DNA of 64,000 bases from Caldicellulosiruptor acetigenus (GTDB taxonomy: Bacteria; Bacillota; Thermoanaerobacteria; Caldicellulosiruptorales; Caldicellulosiruptoraceae), in contig NZ_CP113866.1 of assembly GCF_026914305.1 (NCBI RefSeq), forward strand, positions 2,235,501 through 2,299,500, written 5' to 3'. Each line of letters begins with the position of its first letter. Position 1 is the stretch's first letter. Positions 53,647 to 61,541 of this stretch are shown here, piece by piece. Below the pieces are notes generated by a model. It worked only from the letters and a program-made list of their open reading frames with translations, had not been told where the DNA came from and did not search any database. A program made the position numbers and the translations under genes.

Positions 53647-54912
53647 GTGTTCAACCCATTTGAAGAAAAGCCAAAGCCAATTGAAAATTTTCTCGTGGAC
53701 TGGAAAACAATATACCCCAAGTCGTACTGCAAAAACGAAGTTGACCCTTACACAAAGACAAGAATAATCCTCATGAACGGAATTGAAGCTGAAGCCTCGA
53801 TGTTTTCTCATCAGCTCCATCGTCACTGCACTGACAATCAAACAAGAAAAGACTTAGCAATGATGAGAAGAATTGAGCAGATGCAGCAAAAACAAATCAA
53901 CTGGTTAAAGCCAATCGACGAGACACCTCTTGAAACTACAATTGGATATGAACATGTTGCTGTAGACCTTACCGCCTGGCTTGCTCAAAATGAACCTGAC
54001 CCTTATGTAAAACAAACACTTGATTTTATTCTGCTTGAGGACTTTGACCATCTTTACCGTTATGCAAACCTTCTTGACATGGACTCAAATATCCCAGCAA
54101 ACAATTTGGTAAAAAACTATGTTGAAATAACACCAGGCAGACCGACAATTGCCCATCACAGACATCCTCATGACACCGTCAGCAGATATGTTGATTTCAA
54201 AAAGGCAGATATTAGAACAAAGTTAAACATCTTCATTATAACAGCCGGTGAGCAGCAGACAATGAATTTTTATAACAACATTGGTAACACTTATTACAAC
54301 GACCTTGGAAGACAGCTCTACCTGGAAATAGCCTTAGTGGAAGAAGAACACGTAACCCAGTATGGTTCATTGATTGACCCGAGACTCACATGGTTTGAAA
54401 GTCTTCTTTTGCATGAATACACAGAATGTTACCTGTATTACTCATTCTATGAATCTGAGGTTGACTCAAATGTAAAATCAATCTGGGAGATGCATCTTGA
54501 TGCTGAAATTGCACATCTTCATAAAGCAGCTGAGCTTTTGCAAAAACATGAGAACAAATCTTGGTGCGAGGTCATCCCTGGCGGACAGTTCCCAAATCTT
54601 CTGATGTTCCACGACACACGCGAATATGTCCGCAAAGTTCTTTCCCAGATGGTTGAAATCACAGCTGACAAAGAAGACCTGAGAAACGTAAATGACCTGC
54701 CAGAAAATCACACATTTTTCTGGTTCCAGAACAAAGTAAATCACGATATAAATTTAGTTGCAAGCCATGTAGTAATTGATAAGCACAAAATGGTAAAAGG
54801 TGAAGATTACAGGTGGGAGATGGCTCCACACCCTGTTGAAAGCTTGAGAAATAGAAAAGAAGACAATAGCTCAATTGGAAGAACAAAGCAGAAAAAGCTT
54901 GTTAGCATATAA
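53647..54912 (+). CDS. Double ferritin-like domain protein of unknown function
   Basis: The 421-residue helical protein contains two sets of ferritin-like carboxylate/histidine motifs: IEAEASMFSHQLHRH, IGYEHVAVDLTAWLA and LLEDFDHLYRY in the first half, and AGEQQTMNFYNN, VEEEHVTQYG, LHEYTECYLYY and DAEIAHLHKA in the second. It may bind two metal centres and handle iron, O2 or peroxide. GTG 53647 lies ten bases after AGGAGG; the TTG at 53638 is too close to it. It is convergent with a bacteriohemerythrin gene, which supports a role in oxygen or iron metabolism. No specific family name is claimed. Confidence 0.75.
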   Translation: MFNPFEEKPKPIENFLVDWKTIYPKSYCKNEVDPYTKTRIILMNGIEAEASMFSHQLHRHCTDNQTRKDLAMMRRIEQMQQKQINWLKPIDETPLETTIGYEHVAVDLTAWLAQNEPDPYVKQTLDFILLEDFDHLYRYANLLDMDSNIPANNLVKNYVEITPGRPTIAHHRHPHDTVSRYVDFKKADIRTKLNIFIITAGEQQTMNFYNNIGNTYYNDLGRQLYLEIALVEEEHVTQYGSLIDPRLTWFESLLLHEYTECYLYYSFYESEVDSNVKSIWEMHLDAEIAHLHKAAELLQKHENKSWCEVIPGGQFPNLLMFHDTREYVRKVLSQMVEITADKEDLRNVNDLPENHTFFWFQNKVNHDINLVASHVVIDKHKMVKGEDYRWEMAPHPVESLRNRKEDNSSIGRTKQKKLVSI

Positions 54913-54916
54913 ACAA

Positions 54917-54948
54917 AAAGCTGTCTACCCTTGCGGTGGACAGCTTTT
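54917..54948. terminator. Terminator between convergent genes
   Basis: AAAAGCTGTC pairs with GACAGCTTTT, with an inner CC/GG pair; T-runs lie on both sides. Confidence 0.82.
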
Positions 54949-54967
54949 TCCTAAAAGAATCATTCAT

Positions 54968-55384
54968 CTATTTAGATGGCATCTTTTCTTTCAAGAAGGC
55001 TCCAAGTTTTCTATCTGTTCCAAGGATATGATTTTTGAGCCAGTCGACAACAAGTCTGTTTGTCTTTATAACTGCTGCAACTCCTGCTCCTTCTTTCTCT
55101 ATCTCCTCTCGAAATTTTTTGTAGGTTTCAACAAAGCTGTCGTGTTCTTTCTTGTGAGACAAATACTCAGGATACAGATACTCTTTCATGTACTTTTCCT
55201 CGGTTGAAAAATGAAAAACCACATAATCGCCCAAAAAGTCCAAAACTTCTGGCAAAACTTTCTTCCCTTCACCCTGAGCACAGGCATCCAAAAGCCTGTT
55301 TATTCTCTCAAAAAGCTCTTTGTGCTGATTGTCTATTGACTCAACACCTACAGAGTACTGGTCAAGCCATTCAATTTGCGGCAT
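54968..55384 (-). CDS. Bacteriohemerythrin
   Basis: This four-helix O2-binding di-iron protein has 138 residues, the usual single-domain length. Ligands are visible in order: IDNQHKELF (His), HFSTEEKYM (HxxxE), HKKEHDSF (HxxxH) and HILGTDRKL (HxxxxD). The start at 55384 (MPQIEW) follows AAAGGAG by about nine bases. It could store or scavenge oxygen in an anaerobe. The gene stands alone between two terminators. Confidence 0.93.
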   Translation of the reverse strand: MPQIEWLDQYSVGVESIDNQHKELFERINRLLDACAQGEGKKVLPEVLDFLGDYVVFHFSTEEKYMKEYLYPEYLSHKKEHDSFVETYKKFREEIEKEGAGVAAVIKTNRLVVDWLKNHILGTDRKLGAFLKEKMPSK

Positions 55385-55630
55385 TTTCTCACTCCTTTCC
55401 ACTTCAAATGATTTTTTCAAAATAATTTATACCCTTTTGATTAGTACTCTTAACACATCTTCTTGCAATCTTTTTTCTTCCTATCTTTGTCCAATATTTT
55501 GCATAATTTGGTTATAAATAAATCAATGAACTTTAAAATTTGAATATTATGTTAACTCTCATGAATTTACATTCAATTTAAGCATCATCCTAATTTTCTA
55601 TTATCATCTACTTTTAACTCCAAAAAGCAA

Positions 55631-55678
55631 AAATAAAAAACCCCCTTCTCAAACCCTTACAGGTTTAAAAAAGGGGTT
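55631..55678 (-). terminator. Terminator of tRNA-Leu
   Basis: On the minus strand AACCCCTT pairs with AAGGGGGTT, with an inner AAACC/GGTTT stem, followed by TTTTATTTTTG. Confidence 0.85.
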
Positions 55679-55693
55679 ATGTGCGAATAATTA

Positions 55694-55781
55694 TGGTGCC
55701 GAAGGCGGGAGTCGAACCCGCACGGCCTCAGCGGCCACTGGATTTTGAGTCCAGCGCGTCTGCCAGTTCCACCACTTCGGC
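55694..55781 (-). tRNA. tRNA-Leu (anticodon CAA)
   Basis: The 88-base gene includes the encoded CCA. The acceptor pairs GCCGAAG with CTTCGGC, the anticodon loop is CTCAAAA, the long variable arm (TGGCCGCTGAGGCCG) marks a class II tRNA, and the T arm reads GCGGGTTCGACTCCCGC. Confidence 0.97.
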
Positions 55782-55799
55782 ACATTTTCCTTTTGAATT

Positions 55800-58200
55800 T
55801 TCAAGCAAGATTGATTATATCATAAATTTTTGAGGTTGTCACACAAGGGACACCAACCAAGATTTGGCTACATATTCACATTTACCGTGCTGGACTTTCA
55901 AAGTTTCTAAATCAAGACATTTAAAAATCCAGCACGCTTTGTTCGTTATTAGTTTAACCTCAAATTCAGGATTATACAATACAGAAATTTTGTTTGTCGT
56001 GAGTGGTCTTTAATTATAAATACCCTATCATAACTTTTGATTTTGTGCTTTAAAATATCGGCTAAAGGCAGCACGCAACAATGAACCTTCTTTAAATTCT
56101 TGCCCCCTACCCCTTGCTTTTGGCTGCTTCATGGCTTTGCTTTCCTTCTTAATTGCTGCCAGAAATCAATTCTATTTTGCAAGCAAAGACCAAAGAAAAA
56201 GTAGTTTGACATATCCAAACATTATTGACGACCTCGCAACTTTCGAACCCCATAACACAACCATTGAATAGACTTTCCTAAAACCAAAAGCTTTTGTCTC
56301 TAAACAGCGCCATAATTTAACATTGCACAAAATTATATTTTTGTGCAAACATAAATTTACATTACCACCTTATTTGTTTTGCTATACCATGGTTTTGACT
56401 ATTCAAATGCCGATAATCGTCTTTGATGTAATTTAATTTCTGTTCTGTAAACTGCCCTATCCCCTTCTTTACCAGTTACAAAATGACACACTTTGACCCT
56501 GTTTTTCTAATTGAAAATCATTCTCAATTAGCCATTTCTCAAGGCTTTGATGTGTAAACCTAACACCCTATCAAGGGTTACTCATTTTGTGCAAAAATGT
56601 CGCATTTTTACACCCATAAAATAATCAAATCTTTAGCTTTACTTTTCACAAACACCTTTCCTAAGGTATCGACATATTATCGACCCCTTACAATCCACTA
56701 ACAAAACTTAGATTTGCGTACATAATATTTAAAACACTTAGAATGCTGCGGCAACTTACCGCCCCATCTCAATGTTGAATAACTCATATACAATTTACCA
56801 ACCAAAAGGAATAGTCAAATCAACTATCCCTTATAACTTCAATTTCATTTTCCAAAAACCACTTTTAAACAAAACCTGAAAAGTCTTGATATTGCTTGAT
56901 TAGAATTAAATTGCTTTCTATTCCTTGATACTTCTAATCTAAAAGACAATTTTTCAAAACAAAATTCTTTGAAATCGGTTTCTTTAGATTTAAAATTCAA
57001 TGGGTAATATTTTTATACCACCCTTAACTTTGTTCGCTATATGTTCGCTATGGTTTTTGAAATTTCAAAAATGTTTTAAGGTCTCAATAAGTTAGGGATA
57101 GCTTTATAAGATAGCTAAAAACAAAAATAAAAAATCCTGTCAAAGCCTTGATACTGCTTAATTTAAAATGATTTGCTGCAAAACCTTGATACACCTATGA
57201 TAAAAGCCATTTTCACAATAAGATTTGTATATAAAGCCTTTATAAGCTTCAAAAAATAGCTGGGTAATATCTTTATATCACCTTTCAAATTTTCGCTTCT
57301 CTATAAGGCTGTATTTTAAAATCTTGACAATCACAAATACACTTTAGATTTTCAGCCTGAAAATCGGGAGTATACTTTGTAAAATCAATGAGAATTGCCA
57401 CAAACATAGAAATGACAAGCCTTTGGACTTTTTTCGTACTTTTTTCGTACTTTTTTCGTAAAAAAGCTGTGTCTTAAAAGCCTTGATATATCTAACATCA
57501 ACCGACTTTTTACCCTTTTTTCGTAAGACATTTTTTAAAAATCTCATGACTAATTTGTCAAGTTAAAACCAGCAGCCAAAGAACAGATTTGACGTGTAAA
57601 CTGCGGACAGGATAAAATAAGACACAACCACATTTTGACCACAAGGAACAATGTAAAATAAAGTCCAGGATTTAAAATTTTAACTGAAATTCTGTAAATC
57701 TTATTTTCTGTTTAGAAGAAGAAATATTTGTATTAAGCTGTATTAATTCTTAATTAAAGTTTAATTTCTTACAGTTTTCAACTTACTTAATTTAAGTCTT
57801 TTATGCTAAAATTATCTTTGGCAATTGATTTTCATAATTATTCTAAATTAATGCATATTTATTCTTTGCAGTGGACAATTTATTTATGCCTTTAATTGCC
57901 ATCATTCAAATTTCAAGCCATTTAGCACAATTAACAGTAAACCAATCAAAAAGATTAACATTCAAAATATGAATAAATTCTTGAATTCCATTATTTTACT
58001 TTTGCTTGATTTAGAATATAATTGCTGCTTAAATATTTATAGTTTTAAAACTTAATTTGTGCTATAATTTACTTTTAAATTTTTATTTGATTATTTCTGA
58101 TAACTTTTGATTTTGCTTTTGTTACTACCTTTATTTCCCTTACCACATTCAGTTTTTAAGCACATTTCAAGCTGATAGGGTATGCAATTCTACAAAGTGG
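55800..58200. repeat. Non-coding AT-rich field with diverged direct repeats
   Basis: No supportable gene in 2.4 kb. A ~165-base unit beginning around CTTGATA-n-GCTT, with a second CCTTGATAC and ending TGGGTAATAT-TTTATA-CACC, occurs at about 56880-57040 and again at 57125-57300; a partial third begins near 57478. Three tandem 11-base repeats of ACTTTTTTCGT lie at 57428-57462. A hairpin CGTGCTGGA/TCCAGCACG spans 55886-55936, and AAAAATG-TCG-CATTTTT lies near 56594. The field adjoins a replication-type helicase gene and could be an origin or partition region. Confidence 0.5.
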
Positions 58201-58213
58201 CTATAAAAAAGAA

Positions 58214-58240
58214 AAGAGACCACAACTAAGGTGGTCTCTT
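58214..58240 (-). terminator. Terminator of the minus-strand element operon
   Basis: A perfect 10-bp stem (AAGAGACCAC with GTGGTCTCTT, loop 7) is followed on the minus strand by TTCTTTTTTATAG. Confidence 0.85.
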
Positions 58241-58330
58241 ATTCTCATTTTATGGATGTTCCATGTTAGAACACCCTGAAATGTGTTTAAAACAATGCTT
58301 TTTTTTATGCTGCCTTTCCAATTTAGAAAG

Positions 58331-58492
58331 TCATTTTTCCATGTATTTTGGACAATGAATTTCCTTCACTCTAAAACTCTGTTTGCAATTCTTCTGGCAT
58401 TTCTCACAAAGAGCATGGTATTGAATTTTACCCTTGTCGTTCTTGAAAAAATACCACTCATCAATATAATTTCTCTTTGTTTTTGTCCTCAT
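58331..58492 (-). CDS. Small Cys-rich (zinc-finger-like) protein, 53 residues
   Basis: The ATG overlaps the stop of the preceding gene (ATGA), indicating coupled translation. The protein (MRTKTKRNYIDEWYFFKNDK at the start) contains CEKCQKNC and a later C in EIHCPKY, a possible zinc knuckle, on a basic background. It is the last gene before the terminator at 58214. Function unknown; DNA or RNA binding is plausible. Confidence 0.6.
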   Translation of the reverse strand: MRTKTKRNYIDEWYFFKNDKGKIQYHALCEKCQKNCKQSFRVKEIHCPKYMEK

Positions 58493-58725
58493 GACAAAGA
58501 CCCCCTTTGTTTTCTGGTTACTGTTAAATACCTGATTAAAAACAACACCAATAGAATGGCTATGTTTATTATCGCTGCAATCAAAAAGATTGTATTAGTC
58601 ATAGCAGCTAAAGATAAAAACAAACTGTGCTGGATTGAGAGTATAAAGCCTTTGTCGTTTGTAAAATAATAAACTGGTAGAAAAGCTAAAAGAACAAAGA
58701 TATAAACTAACAACGCTTCAAGCAT
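58489..58725 (-). CDS. Small two-helix membrane protein
   Basis: About 78 residues from ATG 58725, six bases after GAGGTG. Two hydrophobic helices (LEALLVYIFVLLAFLPVYYF and FLIAAIINIAILLVLFLIRY) are followed by a basic tail. It lies between the helicase terminator and the small Cys-rich gene. No family recognised; holin-like size and topology, but nothing else supports that. Confidence 0.6.
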   Translation of the reverse strand: MLEALLVYIFVLLAFLPVYYFTNDKGFILSIQHSLFLSLAAMTNTIFLIAAIINIAILLVLFLIRYLTVTRKQRGSLS

Positions 58726-58749
58726 GTTGTTCACCTCTTTTCAAAAATA

Positions 58750-58773
58750 GAGGCAGCCTTTTTAGACTGCCTC
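58750..58773. terminator. Terminator after the helicase gene
   Basis: GAGGCAG pairs with CTGCCTC around a 10-base loop; TATTTTTG follows on the minus strand. Confidence 0.75.
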
Positions 58774-60762
58774 TTTATCTAATTTTTTGAGCTCAATAAA
58801 TAGTTTGCCTCCTTCAATATCAGATGTTCTGCCTGGTATTAAACGATATATCTGTCTGCAAACTTTACAAACAAAACAGTCTATAGCCTCGCCATATTCC
58901 AGAATATTACCACATTCACATTTATAATGCTTTGCAGCTTCCCTATAATCTTCTGTCGTTAATAGACTGAAGTTTAATACATAAAATCTTTGGATATCAA
59001 AACCGATAATATGTTTAATATTCTGTTTTTCATTCTGTTTATCAAAACTTAAATTCTTATAAACACAAACAGTTTTCTTAATATCATCTTTCACCTCTGT
59101 AATGTTTGAAACACTTGAAACGTTTGAAACGGTATTGCTTTTATTTACCTCTAAGCCTTGATTTTTGTCTACTTCTGAGCGTTTCAAACTTCTTGAAACA
59201 TTTTGAAACACTTTATTTGACGTTTCATATGTTTCAACTGTTTCAAATGTTTCATGTTTTTCATTTCTTTCGTGAGTGTCAATTTTGTTTATATTTTTTG
59301 TCTCATTATTTGAATTTGAAATAAGCAATGAATAACCATTGTCAGATTTTGTAATTAAACCTCTTTGGGTTAATCGGTATAATATAGTTCTAACAGTATC
59401 AAAATTTATTCCTGTTTCTTTTGCAATTTCATGTGGTTTAGCTATTGGAACTTTTTTAAGATATTCATAAATTTTTCTTTGATTTTCTGATAGTTTAATA
59501 CTGCTGGTTTCGTTTTCATAATCACCAAGCTCTATGTAGCCCTGTTCTTCGTCATAGTCTAAAAGATAATCAAGATAAACTCCACGACCTATAGCCATTA
59601 TACGACGTTGAGTGTCTTTTTCTGTATTAGGTGGCAATCCAAAACCTATTATTGCATCTGCGGCAGATGGATAAGCTGTGCTTCCCATAGGACTATCTAT
59701 AACATCATCCATGTTATAAAGAACACCAGTCCCTTTTTTGCTATGTCTTACACCTATAAGGCTTAAATTTTCTTTTATTAGCTTTTGTCTTATTCTAATT
59801 AAGGTTCCATAAACCTGGTCAAAGTTAGCATTCTTTTTGCTCTCTGCTTGCATTACTTCATTTAAAAGTGTTAAAGGTTCTATTATGATAAGATTGCAAC
59901 TGTGATATTTAGCTGTGTTAACAATCGTGTCAATGTTAAACAAAGAAATTGCTTCTAATTTTTCTATATCAATAATTCGGATATATTTATCTGTATCAAT
60001 ATCTCCATAAAGTTTGATTGAGTTTCTTAATTCTTCTGCTGTATTCTCATTGGTTATCCACAAAATTTTTGGTTCGCTTTCTTGATACACATTTCTTTGA
60101 AAACAATTTTTGCCTAATATTAAACCAGCTATAATTTTGCATAATATTGCTGTTTTGCCCTTTTTGGGTCTACCACATAATAATATCAATCCCTTTGCTG
60201 GTAAAAGTCTGTGTATTCTCCATTTATTCATTCCTAAACTTAGTTCTTTTTCATAGGCTTTTTCTAATGATATTGTTGGTAAGAGATTGTCAAATTGTCC
60301 TGACTCTATAACGGTTTTGATTTTCAATAAATCATCTAATAACTGTTGAATGCGTGTAATGTTACCCTCTTGATAGGCTTTTGTTAACTCTTCACATTTG
60401 TTTAACCCCTGTCTTAAAAGTGATTTCTCTTTAATTATCTTTGCATAATATGTTGCATTTGCTGTTGTTGGAGTATTTATCACAAGGCTTGTCAGATACT
60501 CACTTCCTCCAACTGCATCAAATGTTCCTCTCTCTCTCAATCTTTCAGCCACAGTTATGACATCCACCGGTTTGCCCTCTTCAAAAAGGTCCATTATAGC
60601 AGAAAAAATCTCTTTAAGCTGTGGCATTGCAAAATCTTCTTCTGTTAAAATCTCGGTAACATCAGAAATTACTTCTCTGCTAAGAAGCATAGCACCTATA
60701 ACTGCTTCTTCTGCTTCAAATGACTGTAGGTTGCTTGTATCAGCTTTTAATATAGTTTCCAT
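58762..60762 (-). CDS. Chimeric replication helicase: DnaB N-domain plus RepA-like ATPase
   Basis: Residues 1-150 are a DnaB N-terminal domain (SFEAEEAVIGAMLLSREVIS, GKPVDVITVAERLRERG, GGSEYLTSLV). Instead of the DnaB motor, residues 185-410 form a RepA-like AAA_25/RecA ATPase with Walker A GRPKKGKT at 197-204 and Walker B CNLIIIEPLTLL near 280. A winged-helix region follows (about 415-475, AKPHEIAKETGINFDTVRTI), then a long Glu/Asn-rich linker. A C-terminal zinc ribbon (CECGNIL and CFVCKVC, about 615-635) ends the chain. AAAGGAGG precedes ATG. It suggests a plasmid or phage replication protein that combines helicase, loader-binding and origin-recognition parts. Function is inferred. Confidence 0.75.
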   Translation of the reverse strand: METILKADTSNLQSFEAEEAVIGAMLLSREVISDVTEILTEEDFAMPQLKEIFSAIMDLFEEGKPVDVITVAERLRERGTFDAVGGSEYLTSLVINTPTTANATYYAKIIKEKSLLRQGLNKCEELTKAYQEGNITRIQQLLDDLLKIKTVIESGQFDNLLPTISLEKAYEKELSLGMNKWRIHRLLPAKGLILLCGRPKKGKTAILCKIIAGLILGKNCFQRNVYQESEPKILWITNENTAEELRNSIKLYGDIDTDKYIRIIDIEKLEAISLFNIDTIVNTAKYHSCNLIIIEPLTLLNEVMQAESKKNANFDQVYGTLIRIRQKLIKENLSLIGVRHSKKGTGVLYNMDDVIDSPMGSTAYPSAADAIIGFGLPPNTEKDTQRRIMAIGRGVYLDYLLDYDEEQGYIELGDYENETSSIKLSENQRKIYEYLKKVPIAKPHEIAKETGINFDTVRTILYRLTQRGLITKSDNGYSLLISNSNNETKNINKIDTHERNEKHETFETVETYETSNKVFQNVSRSLKRSEVDKNQGLEVNKSNTVSNVSSVSNITEVKDDIKKTVCVYKNLSFDKQNEKQNIKHIIGFDIQRFYVLNFSLLTTEDYREAAKHYKCECGNILEYGEAIDCFVCKVCRQIYRLIPGRTSDIEGGKLFIELKKLDKEAV

Positions 60763-60922
60763 TTAATGTTCCTCCTTTAGTATTTTTTAAAGAGAAAACA
60801 AAAGTAAATGCTAATTCTTTTAATTTTGATTAAATTCATATTGATTTTTTAAAAAACATAAAGTAAAATTAAAATTAATAGAGGATAATAAAGTTTAATG
60901 ATAAAACGTGAAAAATAGAGTT

Positions 60923-60957
60923 AATCTGTTTTGTTTTTTGCAAAACAGATTTTTTTT
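60923..60957 (+). terminator. Hairpin with T-run
   Basis: AATCTGTTTTG pairs with CAAAACAGATT around a 7-base loop, followed by eight T on the plus strand. The surrounding genes run on the minus strand, so its role is unclear; the rest of 60780-60985 is empty. Confidence 0.5.
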
Positions 60958-60985
60958 ACCCGCCCCGCTCCACCCACAAATTAAA

Positions 60986-61168
60986 CTATTGTGCCACTTT
61001 ATCAATCCAGTCTTTTAATTTAGCTTTTGGAATTAAAACTTTCCTGCCTATTCTGATAACTGGTATCTTTTTTTGCTTAATTAACTTAAAAACAGTAGTA
61101 AGACTAATCCCCAAAACCTGTGCTGCCTCTTTTGGAGTGTAAGTCATTTTTTCAAATTCGTTTATCAT
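60986..61168 (-). CDS. Excisionase-like DNA-binding protein (HTH_17/MerR type)
   Basis: The 60-residue protein has the family pattern YTPKEAAQVLGISLTTVFKL IKQKKIPVIRIGRKVLIPKA, a winged helix that binds and bends DNA. GGAGGG lies about nine bases before ATG 61168. Such proteins act as excisionases or as replication/copy-control factors in mobile elements; no integrase is in the window. It lies upstream of the helicase gene in the same direction. Confidence 0.85.
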   Translation of the reverse strand: MINEFEKMTYTPKEAAQVLGISLTTVFKLIKQKKIPVIRIGRKVLIPKAKLKDWIDKVAQ

Positions 61169-61239
61169 TTTTATATCCCTCCAAATTTTTGTTTTTCTAA
61201 TTCAATTATAAAAGATTTCCTTGTAAGTTGTTAATACTC

Positions 61240-61385
61240 CACACTATATATTGTGTTGTTTCTTTTTCTTTCCATAATATATTATATTCCAACCAAATTT
61301 TCAAAGCAACAGGGAACAAAATTGTTTTAAAAAATATGTTAAAACAATATGTCTTGTTTCCTTGTTGTCTCTCACACTATATATT
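61240..61385. repeat. Palindromic control region
   Basis: Direct repeats CACACTATATATT at 61240-61252 and 61373-61385 flank a nested palindrome. CAACAGGGAACAA (61307-61319) faces TTGTTTCCTTGTTG (61354-61367), and inside it ATTGTTTTAA (61321-61330) faces TTAAAACAAT (61339-61348). The region lies before the excisionase-like gene and may be an operator, promoter cluster or origin. Nothing else is seen in 61169-61541. Confidence 0.6.
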
Positions 61386-61541
61386 ATATCTTTAGAATTC
61401 CTTAAAGCCAAATGTGGATAATGTTTAAGTTTTGTTATAAATAATTTTCATTTTTGCTGCAAATCTTGTCGAATTATGAAGTTTCAGAAAGTAACGATAA
61501 TGCTTCTGTATACTCGTCCCTTTGGAATTCCTCAATTATGG

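Noticed and set aside
55694-55781. tRNA-Leu as integration site of the right-hand element
   Set aside because: The element lies on the 5' side of the tRNA, no repeat of its 3' end is seen to the right, and no integrase is present in the window.
57428-57462. Short tandem repeats considered as a CRISPR array
   Set aside because: The 11-base units are directly abutting without spacers and are low in complexity. No CRISPR array is seen anywhere in the window despite cas6.
57344-57547. A 67-codon minus-strand frame in the repeat field
   Set aside because: It is made up largely of the tandem ACTTTTTTCGT repeats and has no plausible ribosome site.
58283-58669. A 128-codon plus-strand frame
   Set aside because: It is antisense to the two small coupled genes, which have ribosome sites, an ATGA overlap and a terminator on the minus strand.
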